A DNA stretch of 64,000 bases from Halobellus litoreus (lineage in GTDB: Archaea > Halobacteriota > Halobacteria > Halobacteriales > Haloferacaceae): contig NZ_JANHAW010000001.1 of NCBI RefSeq assembly GCF_024464595.1, positions 62,001-126,000 on the forward strand. Direction: 5' to 3'. Of the stretch, positions 42,283-51,363 are shown piece after piece. The position numbers and the translations under genes are program-made. Below the pieces are notes generated by a model that had not been told where the DNA came from, did no database searches, and saw only the letters and a list, made by a program, of their open reading frames with translations. Every line of letters starts with the position of its first letter. Within the stretch, counting starts at the first letter, position 1.

Positions 42283-42927
42283 ATGGACGCGACAGTCGCC
42301 GTCAGCGCGGTCCGTGACGTCGGGCCGGAGACGGTCGCACTCGAGTTGGAGTCGCCCGAGGGGTTCGACGCCGAACCCGGACAGTTCGTGAAGCTCTCTA
42401 CCACGATCGACGGCGACGGGTACGCGCGGTTCTACACGCTCTCGTCGCCCGGCGTCGACGACACCTTCGAGGTCACCGTGGGCGTCGACCCCGAGGAAGC
42501 GGGGCCCTTCAGCCGGTTCCTGATCGACCTCGAAGCGGGCGGCGAACTCGATATTTCCGGGCCGTTCGGGGAGAGTTACTACGAGGGTGAATCGCGCGTC
42601 GTCGTCCTCGCCGGCGGCCCGGGGATCGGCCCCGCGGTCGGCATCGCCGAGGCGGCCGTCGCCGACGGCAACGAGGCCGCAATCGTCTACCGCACGGACG
42701 CTCCCGCTCACGAGGACCGACTGGCTGCCCTCCGTGATTCGGGCGCGGCGGTCGACGTCGTGGCCGAGGGCGAAAGCCTCGACGACGCCGTCGCTGCCGC
42801 GCTCACGCGCGCGGCCGACGAGCAGGTGTTCGTCTACGGTTTCGCCGACTTCGTCAACGACGCGACGAGCGCCCTCGACGCCGCGGGGCTCGGTCCCGAC
42901 GACGCGAAGGTCGAGAACTTCGGGTGA
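42283..42927 (+). CDS. FAD-binding oxidoreductase, ferredoxin-NADP reductase-like
   Basis: The 214-residue protein is an FNR-fold reductase. It has FVKLSTTIDGDGYARFYTLSS (the RxYS/T-type flavin motif), SGPFGESYY, the pyridine-nucleotide loop VVLAGGPGIGPAVGIAEAAV, and a C-terminal YGFADFVNDATSAL with an aromatic end region. It carries no iron-sulfur motif. It probably passes electrons between NAD(P)H and a small carrier; the divergent korAB may be a functional neighbour through ferredoxin. Confidence 0.85.
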   Translation: MDATVAVSAVRDVGPETVALELESPEGFDAEPGQFVKLSTTIDGDGYARFYTLSSPGVDDTFEVTVGVDPEEAGPFSRFLIDLEAGGELDISGPFGESYYEGESRVVVLAGGPGIGPAVGIAEAAVADGNEAAIVYRTDAPAHEDRLAALRDSGAAVDVVAEGESLDDAVAAALTRAADEQVFVYGFADFVNDATSALDAAGLGPDDAKVENFG

Positions 42928-42931
42928 CCGG

Positions 42932-43852
42932 TCAGCCTCCGGCGTCATCGGAAACCGACGGATCGCTCGCGATCGGGGCCACCGCGGGCCAGACGCGCCA
43001 GACCGCGACGGAGAGGCTCCCGGCCCACCAGACGAGGAGTCCGAGCGCGTTCAGCAACGGGTTGCCCGCAGCGACGTCCGCGCCGCCGACGACGCCGACC
43101 GCACTGGAGAGGACCAGTCCCCGAAAAGCGCTGTTCGGGCTCAGCGCCAGCAGCACCGCGAGTCCGTCTTCGGGGACGACCCCGCTCGCGAGGCCGGCGA
43201 CGAGCGCCGTGTCGATGCCGACGACGAGCGCGAGCGCCAGCGCGGCCGCCAGCGCCAGCGCCGTTCGGACGGTGCGCGTCGCCGCGGAGATGCCGACGAC
43301 CGCCGCGAGGACGACGAGGGTGAAGGCCGCCGAGAGCACGACGAACCGGAGGTAGCGAACCCCCGAGTCGGCCGCGGCGTTGATCGCCAGAAACGTCGGG
43401 ATGTCGGCAGTGAGAAGCGGGACGAACAGCCCCACAACCAGGAGCGTCCCCACCACGAGGCCGACGAGTGCGAGCGCGCGACCGAGGTAGACGCCGAAGA
43501 CGTACGAGAGTCGCTCCACGTCGTAGGTGCGCAGCACGTCCAACTCTCCCGTCTGTCTGTCGCCGAGGATCGATCGGTAACCGAACGCGATAGCCAGGAG
43601 CGGCACGAGCACCTCGACGAACGTCAGCAGGTCGAGCGTCAGCGGGACGAACCCGCCGCCGCCGCCGGTCCCGGCCCACGCGACCCCGACGACGCTCACC
43701 GCGAAGGCGGCCGCCAGCGCCAGCAGCGCCGGCGTTCTCACGATCGTTCGGAGCTCCCGCGTGGCGATCACGAACAGGTCCGCAACGACGGCTGCGACTC
43801 GCGCGCGGCCCCCCGATCGAGTCCCCTCGCCGACCCCGTCGGACTCACTCAT
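42932..43852 (-). CDS. nosY: ABC-2 type permease (NosY-like)
   Basis: The 306-residue protein has six membrane segments and starts its core with IATRELRTIVRTPALLALAAAFAV; LGDRQTGELDVLRTYDVERLSYVFGVYLGR matches the NosY/ABC-2 loop. It overlaps the ATPase gene by 8 bases and is last in a nosLDFY-like operon. NosDFY delivers sulfur or copper-site components for nitrous oxide reductase maturation. nosZ is not in the window. Confidence 0.8.
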   Translation of the reverse strand: MSESDGVGEGTRSGGRARVAAVVADLFVIATRELRTIVRTPALLALAAAFAVSVVGVAWAGTGGGGGFVPLTLDLLTFVEVLVPLLAIAFGYRSILGDRQTGELDVLRTYDVERLSYVFGVYLGRALALVGLVVGTLLVVGLFVPLLTADIPTFLAINAAADSGVRYLRFVVLSAAFTLVVLAAVVGISAATRTVRTALALAAALALALVVGIDTALVAGLASGVVPEDGLAVLLALSPNSAFRGLVLSSAVGVVGGADVAAGNPLLNALGLLVWWAGSLSVAVWRVWPAVAPIASDPSVSDDAGG

Positions 43853-44735
43853 CGACGGTCACCTCCGCTTCGCCCGCGTCCGTCTCGGACTCGTCGACCT
43901 CCGTCCCGGACTCGTCGACCTCCGTCCCGGACCCCTCGACGTCTGCACCGGACCCATCGACGCCAGGTTCGGACACGACACTCGCTCCCCCGACGCCCGC
44001 ACGCACGGTCGGTTCGCCGGCCCGTGCTCGTACGATGCGGAGGAACGCCGCCGAGAGCGAATTGGCGCCCGTCTCCGCCAGCAACTCCGCTGGCGACCCG
44101 CTCGCGGCGAAGGTCCCCCCGTCCAGCACGTGGACCGTGTCCGCGTGCGTCTCGACCGCCGGGAGCTCGTGGGAAGCCACCACGACCGCCGTGCCGTCGG
44201 CCGCGAGGTCGCCCACGACGTCGAACAGCCGTTCGACCATCGCCGGGTCGAGACCGCTGCCGGGTTCGTCGAGAATCAGGACCGCGGGGTCGCCGAGGAC
44301 CGCCTCGCCGAGCCCGAGCAGTCGGGTCATTCCCCCCGAGAGCGACCCGACAGACCGGTCCGCCACCTCGCCGAGGCCGACGCGGTCGAGGGTCGCGGCG
44401 ACGTCGTCGTCGTCGACGCCGTCGAGCAACTGCGCGTAGAAGCCGAGGGTGTCGCGCGCGGAGAACCCCTCGCGGAAGGCCGGCCGCTGAGGCAGATATC
44501 CCACGCTCCGAGCGCCGCCTCTCCCCCGCGGTATCGACACCGACCCGTCGTCCGAGGCGGCGATCCCGGCGAGGACGTTGAGCAGCGTCGACTTCCCGGA
44601 GCCGTTGGGGCCGACGATCGCCGCCACCTCGCCGCGCTCGACCGACAGCGACACGCCCGAGAGCACCTCGACGTCGCCGAAGGATTGTTCGATCGACCGC
44701 GCCCGCAGGGCTATCGCTGGCGCGTCCTCGCTCAC
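43845..44735 (-). CDS. nosF: ABC ATPase (NosF-like)
   Basis: The 296-residue ATPase has Walker A GPNGSGKST, signature LSGGMTRLLGL, Walker B AVLILDEPGSGLDPAM and the H-loop ASHELPA. A repetitive C-terminal tail (DESGTEVDESGTEVDESETD) is unusual and consists of near-identical repeats. Its GTG start overlaps the nosD stop (GTGA). It powers NosY. Confidence 0.85.
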   Translation of the reverse strand: MSEDAPAIALRARSIEQSFGDVEVLSGVSLSVERGEVAAIVGPNGSGKSTLLNVLAGIAASDDGSVSIPRGRGGARSVGYLPQRPAFREGFSARDTLGFYAQLLDGVDDDDVAATLDRVGLGEVADRSVGSLSGGMTRLLGLGEAVLGDPAVLILDEPGSGLDPAMVERLFDVVGDLAADGTAVVVASHELPAVETHADTVHVLDGGTFAASGSPAELLAETGANSLSAAFLRIVRARAGEPTVRAGVGGASVVSEPGVDGSGADVEGSGTEVDESGTEVDESETDAGEAEVTVDE

Positions 44736-46834
44736 GACGCGTCACCTCCGGCGGTCCCGCTCGCGGTCCGGCGAGCGGTCGCGTTGTCGGGCGGATCCGC
44801 CTCGGCGGCCATCGACTCGACGTCGCGCTCCGATAGGTCGGCCGCTCCGTCGGACAGCGCGTCGTCGATCACCGCGGGGTGGAACGGCCGCGTCCGCGCG
44901 TCGGTGTCGACGACGCCCGACTGCCGGAGTCCGGAGACGGCGTCCTGCACGCGGCGCAGCGTCGCTACGGCCGGCGACTGCGCCAGCGCGGTCGCGCCCG
45001 AGACGGTTCCGAGCCGCGAGTCGACCGACCCCGTCGGTCGGTACGGCCGGTCGTAGACGCCGTCGTCGTCGCCGTCGGCGATGGGGAGCGCACCCCAGTG
45101 GTTGCCGACGCCGCCGTGGGACCACGTCCGCAGCGGCCCGATCCGCGACTCGACCGCGCGCTCGTTGCGCAGGAAGTCGTTTCTGAGTACCCAGTTCGAC
45201 GGCAGGATGTCGTTCGCTCGCGCGCCGACCTCGTTTTCGAGGACGACGTTGTCGACGAACGCGTTACGGTCCCCGGCGACCTGGAGGCCGTACTCGTTGT
45301 CGACGACCACGTTCCGCGCGTAGTAGGAGTCGCTGCCGGCGGGGACGACGCCGTACGTACTCCCGCGGACGTCGTTGCCGACGACGGCGTTGCCAGTCGG
45401 GCGCGTCATCACGATGACGCCCGCCTGTCCGTTCCTGACGGTGTTGTTCGCGACGAGCGACTCGGAAGTGTACATCTCGTGGACCCCGTACCGGCCCGGT
45501 TCCGCCTCGTTGTCGCGGACGACGCTGCCGTCCGCGCGGTGGGTGTAGACGCCGTCGCGACCGCCCAGGAACGTCGAGTCCTCCACGACGCTCGCCGCGC
45601 CGATGAGCACGACGCCCATAAATCCCTCGCGGGCCGTCTCGGCCCCCTCGACAGACACGTTCCGGATCACGGAGTCGGGGCTCTCGCGGACGACGACGCC
45701 GCTCGCGGGCGTGTCGACCGCGACGTTCGAGACCGACGCGCCGGCCGCGCCGTCGAGAACGACGCCCGCGTCGCCGTAGCCGTAGGCCAACTGGACTGTC
45801 GTGTCCCAATCCGCCGAGTCGTTCCGGAGGTCGCGGCCGCGGCTCCCGACGTCGCCGACGCCCTCGATCCGGAGGTTGGAGACGGCCGCCTCGTCCGCTC
45901 GGACGTAGAGCACGCTGCGGTTGCCGTCGCCGCGGAGCACCGTCTCGGCACCGGCACCGGCGAGCGTGACCGAGCGGTTCACCACCACGCGGTCGACATC
46001 GTAGGTGCCCGGTGGAACGTAGACGGTCGTGTTCGACGGTGCGGCGTCAAGCGCCGCCGACACCGTCGGTTCGCTCGCGGCGTCTCGTGGAACGTCGAGC
46101 GGGACCGACCCGTCTGTCGGTGCTCGCTCGGCGAGGGACGCGGCGTCGGCACCGACGACAACGCTCACGGGTCGCTGCCGGTGGGCTTCGACGTCCGCGA
46201 CGGTGTCGTTCGCCCAGGCGTGCCGGTCAGCGACGCTCGCCTCGAACCCCGCCAGTTTCTCCGGGAGCGGGTCCCCGACCCGGGATTGCAACGACTCCCA
46301 GTCGACGACCTCGCCCCCGTGCGCCGCGGCGAAGTCCTCGGCGTCAGCCCGGTCGGAAAAGGCGACCGTCACGGTTCCCGAGGGAATCGCGGCGTCGCTG
46401 CCGACGACGTAGAACGCGGTGTCGGCGGGCGTCCAGCCGACGGCCCGCCCGCGTTCGGGGACGACGAACCCCTCGTCGGTCAGGGTCGGTTCGATCGTCG
46501 AGAAGTCGGAGACGTACACCGCCAGCGGGTCGCCGAACTGTCGCCGGGCGCCCGAATCGCCGAGTTCGCTCACGGCCGTCTCGATGCCCACGTAGCCGAC
46601 GACGTACCGATAGCCCGAGTAGAACACCTCGACCCGCGGGAGGACGAACCCCTCGTCGTCGGCGCGGCGGGCGTCGACGCCGGTCCCGCCCATATTCACC
46701 GTGTCCGCGAAATCGACGGGGCGCAGCGACTCGCCGCTGGCGGGCGTCAGCAGGAACGAGAGACTCGCGGCGACCAGCGCGAGGCTCACGAACACGGTCA
46801 GCCAACGGGTGCCGGTCGGCGAGAGGAGCGCCAT
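44732..46834 (-). CDS. nosD: NosD-like periplasmic beta-helix protein
   Basis: The 700-residue protein has a signal anchor (WLTVFVSLALVAASLSFLL), a NosL-like N-terminal half (SDAAIPSGTVTVAFSDRADAEDFAAAHGG), then a right-handed beta-helix of parallel repeats (VVNRSVTLAGAGAETVLRG, GVYTHRADGSVVRDNEAE, and so on). Length and repeats fit NosD/PbH1 proteins. ATG at 46834 overlaps the nosL stop. It acts outside the membrane in nitrous oxide reductase maturation. The extra NosL-like segment is a noteworthy fusion. Confidence 0.82.
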   Translation of the reverse strand: MALLSPTGTRWLTVFVSLALVAASLSFLLTPASGESLRPVDFADTVNMGGTGVDARRADDEGFVLPRVEVFYSGYRYVVGYVGIETAVSELGDSGARRQFGDPLAVYVSDFSTIEPTLTDEGFVVPERGRAVGWTPADTAFYVVGSDAAIPSGTVTVAFSDRADAEDFAAAHGGEVVDWESLQSRVGDPLPEKLAGFEASVADRHAWANDTVADVEAHRQRPVSVVVGADAASLAERAPTDGSVPLDVPRDAASEPTVSAALDAAPSNTTVYVPPGTYDVDRVVVNRSVTLAGAGAETVLRGDGNRSVLYVRADEAAVSNLRIEGVGDVGSRGRDLRNDSADWDTTVQLAYGYGDAGVVLDGAAGASVSNVAVDTPASGVVVRESPDSVIRNVSVEGAETAREGFMGVVLIGAASVVEDSTFLGGRDGVYTHRADGSVVRDNEAEPGRYGVHEMYTSESLVANNTVRNGQAGVIVMTRPTGNAVVGNDVRGSTYGVVPAGSDSYYARNVVVDNEYGLQVAGDRNAFVDNVVLENEVGARANDILPSNWVLRNDFLRNERAVESRIGPLRTWSHGGVGNHWGALPIADGDDDGVYDRPYRPTGSVDSRLGTVSGATALAQSPAVATLRRVQDAVSGLRQSGVVDTDARTRPFHPAVIDDALSDGAADLSERDVESMAAEADPPDNATARRTASGTAGGDAS

Positions 46835-47460
46835 CACATCCCGAGACCGGCGACCACTTCGGGCGTGACGCCGTCGTGACCGGTGAGCGAGCCGCCGAAC
46901 TCCGACTGGAAGGACTCGGCGTCGGCCTCGTCCCCGAACCCGATCAGATCACGTCCCATCGTCCCCTTGACGTCGGAGTCGACGACGAACGTCACGTCCG
47001 TCACGGGCGCGAACGACGACGCCTCGTAGTGTCTCGTGATCAGCGTGTCGCCGCCGTCTTCGAACGTCTCGTAGTCGACTGCGGAGTAGTCGGTGACGTA
47101 GAAGGCGACGTCTTCCCAGCCCTCCTCGTCGCGTTCGAACTCGTACTGATACGCCTCCCAAGTGCTGTCGAAGCGAGCCGGGTTCTCGTGGCCCTCGGGT
47201 TCCTGGTCGGCGTAGAAGATCTCCGCGCTCGGACCCGGATGCTGTCGGATCGTCATCCCGCAGACGTCGCAGGTGGCGTCTTCGGGGATCGTAATCGCCG
47301 CGGGGGCGTCGTCGCTTCCGTCTCCGCCCCCTCCATTGCCGCCCAGGCAGCCGCTCAGCGATCCCACGAGCATTCCGGTGCCCGCGAGCAACACGGGCCG
47401 ACGACCGATCGGTCGCGCTTCCGTGGACTCGTCGGCGTTCCCCGGTCGTTCGCTATCCAT
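46834..47460 (-). CDS. nosL: NosL-like copper lipoprotein
   Basis: The 208-residue protein has a signal with lipobox (LVGSLSGCLGG) and CDVCGMTI, the NosL copper-binding motif, followed by HENPARFDSTWEAYQY and a DSDVKGTMGRDLIGFGDEADAESF end. NosL carries copper to nitrous oxide reductase. First gene of the operon nosLDFY. ATG at 47460 is preferred to a GTG nine bases upstream. Confidence 0.85.
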   Translation of the reverse strand: MDSERPGNADESTEARPIGRRPVLLAGTGMLVGSLSGCLGGNGGGGDGSDDAPAAITIPEDATCDVCGMTIRQHPGPSAEIFYADQEPEGHENPARFDSTWEAYQYEFERDEEGWEDVAFYVTDYSAVDYETFEDGGDTLITRHYEASSFAPVTDVTFVVDSDVKGTMGRDLIGFGDEADAESFQSEFGGSLTGHDGVTPEVVAGLGM

Positions 47461-47631
47461 ACACGACACTAGGGCACTGCCGGTAAAAACGACCCGGGCC
47501 GTTCCTGCCGACTGAGATCCAGCGCAACCGTTTGTATCTGCGGGAGGCCGCTGCAGTCGTTCGATTACTTCCGGCGAACGGGACGCAGTCGCACAGATTT
47601 ATCATCCGGTGTTCGAATAATAAGGACGAAT

Positions 47632-49614
47632 ATGACTGACGGAGAAGGAGACGGAGAACTCGAGGCGCGACTGGTGGAACAGGAGACCTTCGAGCCGAGC
47701 GAGGAGTTCGTCGAGCAGGCGAACGTCTCCGACGAGTCGATCTACGAGGAGTTCGAGGAGGACTGGCCCCGCTCGTGGACGCGCGCGGCGGATCTGCTCG
47801 ACTGGGAGACCGAGTACAGCCAGGTGCTCGACGAGTCGAACGGACCGTTCTACGAGTGGTTCGCCGACGGGACGCTGAACGCCTCGTACAACTGCGTGGA
47901 CCGACACGTCGAGAGCGGCGACAAGAACCGCGTCGCGATCAAGTGGGAGGGCGAACACGGCGAGACGCGGACCTACACGTATCAGGATCTTTATCGCGAA
48001 GTCAACGAGTTCGCGGCGAGCCTGCGTGACCTCGGCGTCGAGGAGGACGACGTCGTGACGCTCTATATGCCGATGGTCCCGGAGCTCCCGATCGCGATGC
48101 TCGCCTGCGCCCGCATCGGCGCACCGCACTCCGTCGTCTTCGCGGGGTTCTCGGCCGACGCGCTCGCGACGCGGATGAACTCCGCCGACTCCCGGTATCT
48201 GGTAACGTGCGACGGCTACTACCGCCGCGGCGACGCTCTCGACCATCTCGCGAAGGCGAACGAAGGGCTCGACGGCGTCGACCACGGCGTCGACGCGACG
48301 GTCGTCGTCGACCGCCTCGGCGACGACGGCTTCGGACACGACCTGAAAGGCAACCAGCACGACTGGGACGACCTGATGGCAGAGCACCAGGGCGCCCGCG
48401 TCGATCCCGTCGAACGCGACGCGGAGGACATGCTCTTCCTGATGTACACATCGGGGACGACCGGCGAACCGAAGGGCGTGAAACACACGACGGGCGGCTA
48501 CCTCGCGTATACGACGTGGACTTCCCACGCCGTCCTCGATCTGGAACCCGAAGACACCTACTGGTGCTCGGCGGACATCGGCTGGATCACGGGGCACTCC
48601 TACATCGTCTACGGGCCGCTGTCGCTCGGGACCACGACGGTGATGTACGAGGGGACGCCCGACTTCCCCGAGCGGGATCGCCTCTGGGAGATCGTCGAGA
48701 AGTACGCCGTCGACGTGTTCTACACCGCGCCGACGGCGATCCGCGCCTTCATGAAGTGGGGCTCGAAGTACCCCGAGCGACACGACCTCTCCAGTCTCCG
48801 ACTCCTCGGGACGGTCGGCGAGCCGATCAACCCCCGCGCGTGGAAGTGGTACTACCAGCACATCGGCGACGAGCAGTGCCCGATCGTCGACACCTGGTGG
48901 CAGACCGAAACTGGCGGAATGATGGTGACGACGCTGCCCGGCGTCGGCACGATGAAGCCCGGGTCCGCCGGGCCGCCGCTCCCGGGAATCGACGCCACGG
49001 TCGTCGACACCGCTGGTGAGGAAGTCGAGGCCGGCCGCGCGGGCTATCTCACCGTCGAGAAGCCGTGGCCGGGGATGTTGCGGACGCTGTATCAGAACGA
49101 CGAGCGGTTCGTCGACGAGTACTGGCGAGAGTACTCCGATCCCGACGCCGACGAGTGGGTGTACTTCCCGGAGGACGGCGCGAAGATCGACGACGACGGC
49201 TACATCACCATCCTGGGCCGCGTCGACGACGTGCTCAACGTCTCAGGGCACCGCCTGGGCACGATGGAGATCGAGTCGGCCATCGTCGGCGTCGAGGGCG
49301 TCGCCGAAGCGGCGGTCGTCGGCGGCGAGCACGAAGTGAAGGGCGAGGCAGTCTACGCCTACGTCATCCTCGAGGAGGGTCAGGACGGGACCGACGAGAT
49401 GCGTGACGCGATCATCGCGGGCGTCGAGGACGCCATCGGCCCGATCGCCCGTCCCGAACAGGTGATCTTCACGCCCGAACTGCCGAAGACGCGGTCTGGA
49501 AAGATTATGCGTCGCCTGCTCGAAGAGATCGCCAACGGCGAGGAACTCGGCGACACGACGACGCTCCGGAATCCCGACATCGTGACGGAGATTCAGGGGA
49601 AAGTGCAACACTAG
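47632..49614 (+). CDS. acs: acetyl-CoA synthetase (AMP-forming)
   Basis: The 660-residue enzyme activates acetate to acetyl-CoA. Motifs: LMYTSGTTGEPKGV (ATP/AMP), TWWQTETGGMM, LTVEKPWPGM, the hinge LGRVDDVLNVSGHRLGTMEIESAIV and the C-terminal acetylation-type motif LPKTRSGKIMRR. Full length for the family. TATA-like TTTATCATCC precedes the start. The gene ends in a structured region (49623-49735) that probably terminates it. Confidence 0.95.
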   Translation: MTDGEGDGELEARLVEQETFEPSEEFVEQANVSDESIYEEFEEDWPRSWTRAADLLDWETEYSQVLDESNGPFYEWFADGTLNASYNCVDRHVESGDKNRVAIKWEGEHGETRTYTYQDLYREVNEFAASLRDLGVEEDDVVTLYMPMVPELPIAMLACARIGAPHSVVFAGFSADALATRMNSADSRYLVTCDGYYRRGDALDHLAKANEGLDGVDHGVDATVVVDRLGDDGFGHDLKGNQHDWDDLMAEHQGARVDPVERDAEDMLFLMYTSGTTGEPKGVKHTTGGYLAYTTWTSHAVLDLEPEDTYWCSADIGWITGHSYIVYGPLSLGTTTVMYEGTPDFPERDRLWEIVEKYAVDVFYTAPTAIRAFMKWGSKYPERHDLSSLRLLGTVGEPINPRAWKWYYQHIGDEQCPIVDTWWQTETGGMMVTTLPGVGTMKPGSAGPPLPGIDATVVDTAGEEVEAGRAGYLTVEKPWPGMLRTLYQNDERFVDEYWREYSDPDADEWVYFPEDGAKIDDDGYITILGRVDDVLNVSGHRLGTMEIESAIVGVEGVAEAAVVGGEHEVKGEAVYAYVILEEGQDGTDEMRDAIIAGVEDAIGPIARPEQVIFTPELPKTRSGKIMRRLLEEIANGEELGDTTTLRNPDIVTEIQGKVQH

Positions 49615-49615
49615 A

Positions 49616-49735
49616 CACCCACTTTTTCCGCGGTGGGCTTCCTCGCTCGCTGCGCTCGCTGCGGGAACTCACCGCGGAAAAACCTGTCTTGCTGAGCGAA
49701 GCGAAGCAAGGCTCGTGAGACGCTTCGCGTCTCAC
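49616..49735. terminator. structured repeat block after acs
   Basis: TTTTTCCGCGGTG (49623-49635) pairs perfectly with CACCGCGGAAAAA (49670-49682). Then CTTGCT/AGCAAG (about 49688-49710) and GTGAGACGC/GCGTCTCAC with a 3-base loop (49715-49735) form two further hairpins. The first unit recurs in inverted orientation at 50281-50341. Likely a terminator made of a REP-like repeat. Confidence 0.65.
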
Positions 49736-49899
49736 GGCGGAGGAAAAAATGCCGCTCGCTCGGCCTCCGACCTCGCTCGCGGTACATCTCTTGGAAACTA
49801 AGATGGGTCGACTGTTCGAGGCCGTCGACCGCACGACCATTTTCGGTGAGTCAGCCGCTCAGTATACTATGCGTGATAATCGAGCGGAGCGCTACTAGT

Positions 49900-50100
49900 T
49901 CACGCGTCGTAGCCGTTCCGTCTGAGTGCCTCTGCCAACTCGCCGTCAGGGTCAGCCGTAAACTCGACCAGCGACGACTCTGGTCTCGTTGTCGTATATA
50001 GTTCAGAGTCGATGTTGTCGGGGATTTCGTTCGCGTGCGTCTTGTCTACGACCGCAACTGATATTTTTGGTTTCATATCGGTGTCTTTTGATTCGCTCAT
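49900..50100 (-). CDS. small hypothetical protein between inverted repeats
   Basis: The 66-residue protein starts MSESKDTDMKPKISVAVVDK and ends LAEALRRNGYDA. Beta-strand, then a helix; no motif. It lies alone in a region bounded by the REP-like pair. The pattern of Lys/Val/Asp is protein-like and unlike chance GC-rich frames, but support is modest. Confidence 0.5.
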   Translation of the reverse strand: MSESKDTDMKPKISVAVVDKTHANEIPDNIDSELYTTTRPESSLVEFTADPDGELAEALRRNGYDA

Positions 50101-50280
50101 TACCTGATGGTACGGGAGAGAGACGTTTGTCCTTTCGCATTCGAGTGTTCTTTACGACAACAGCGCTCGGCGGGGGAGCCATAATAACGGCACATTATCG
50201 CACAACCTGTACCGAACGGCCGTGAGCCGAGCGAGATTTTCAGCCACACTAAATGGTGCGTAAGGACGGGCGACATAGCG

Positions 50281-50341
50281 AGTGGGTTCCCACAGCGAGC
50301 GCAGCGAGCGAGGAAACCCACCGCGCAAAAAGGTGGGTTTT
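50281..50341. repeat. inverted copy of the REP-like unit
   Basis: The reverse complement of this stretch matches 49616-49670 closely (shared core TTCCTCGCTCGCTGCGCTCG). It touches the stop codon of the GNAT gene. Together with the 49616 unit it brackets about 610 bp containing one small gene. Confidence 0.65.
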
Positions 50342-51098
50342 ACAGATACGCGGCGTCCCAGCGGACGGGTTTCCGCCGGTTCCCGCAGTCGTTGCACTCC
50401 AGTCGCTCCATCGTGTCGATCGCGATGTCGAAGCTCTCGTCGGCACCGCACAGCCACCCGTATCGCTCCGTCCGTTCCTCGTCGAGGTAGACGGCGAAGA
50501 ACGGCGCGTCCGAGCCCCGCATCGACTCGTCGTAGGCGACGTAGACGGTCGTCCCGTCGTCGGTCTGTCGGCGGCTGAGTCCGGTCTCGGTCTCCTCTTC
50601 GTCGTCGAGGAACGTGGTGTACACCCGCTCGGAGAACGTTTCGCCTCGGATATCGACGGTCCGTTCGCCGACCTCGCTGAACCCTTGTTCGTCGTAGAAT
50701 GCGACGCCCTCTTCGTTCTCGGTGAGGACGCGGCCTTCGAGTCGGTCGACGCCGGACGCGACGAGTTCCTGTCTGAGCCGCGCGAGCAGTTGCGACCCGA
50801 TACCGCCGCCGCGGTGTTCGGGGACGACGTGGAGCCAGTCAAGATAGCCTACCCGCTCTCTCCCGTCCGCGATCTCGCTCTGGGCGAATCCCACGACGGA
50901 ACCGTCTTCGACGGCGAGGACGAAGACCTCCCGCTCGTCGGCGAGCGCCTCGGTCAATCGATCGGTGCTGTACCATTTGTCGACGGCCGCCGTGATCGTC
51001 TCCTCGTCGATGGCGTGCCCGTACGAGGCGCTGAGCGACTCGGTCGCGACTCTTCGAATCTCGGCGATGTCTCCAGTCGTTGCGTCTCGGACGTCCAT
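50340..51098 (-). CDS. GNAT acetyltransferase fused to C-terminal zinc-type domain
   Basis: The 252-residue protein has an N-terminal GNAT domain (GYLDWLHVVPEHRGGGIGSQLLARL, the acetyl-CoA loop) to about 160, then a DUF5816-like domain (TVYVAYDESMRGSDAPFFAVYLDEERTERYGWLCG...LECNDCGNRRKP) with a Cys cluster. The GNAT part transfers acetyl groups to an unknown amine. The C-terminal domain is known as a stand-alone haloarchaeal protein, so this is a fusion. Confidence 0.8.
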   Translation of the reverse strand: MDVRDATTGDIAEIRRVATESLSASYGHAIDEETITAAVDKWYSTDRLTEALADEREVFVLAVEDGSVVGFAQSEIADGRERVGYLDWLHVVPEHRGGGIGSQLLARLRQELVASGVDRLEGRVLTENEEGVAFYDEQGFSEVGERTVDIRGETFSERVYTTFLDDEEETETGLSRRQTDDGTTVYVAYDESMRGSDAPFFAVYLDEERTERYGWLCGADESFDIAIDTMERLECNDCGNRRKPVRWDAAYL

Positions 51099-51363
51099 AC
51101 CCCCAATTCGTCGTCCCACTACTTGACGTTCGGGGGCCGTATATACTGGTTCCCAATAAGGACTAGCTTCGAATCGGCGTATTTGTGTCCGACCGTCACA
51201 CCGGCTGTCGATCGACGGCCGTCGGTGGAGTCGGTCCCAATCCAACTGGCAGGCCGACGGCGTGGGACCACGGCGGTGGCAGACTCCCTCCGATTGGGTC
51301 TGCTACGGGGTTGTGGCTGTCGGCTTGCACTCCCTATAAGTGAACTCCGAATAATGATGACGT

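Noticed and set aside
42587-46879. Long plus-strand open frames (up to 666 codons) opposite the nos operon
   Set aside because: Same antisense effect; products are Arg-rich and motif-free, while nosLDFY on the minus strand is clear and translationally coupled.
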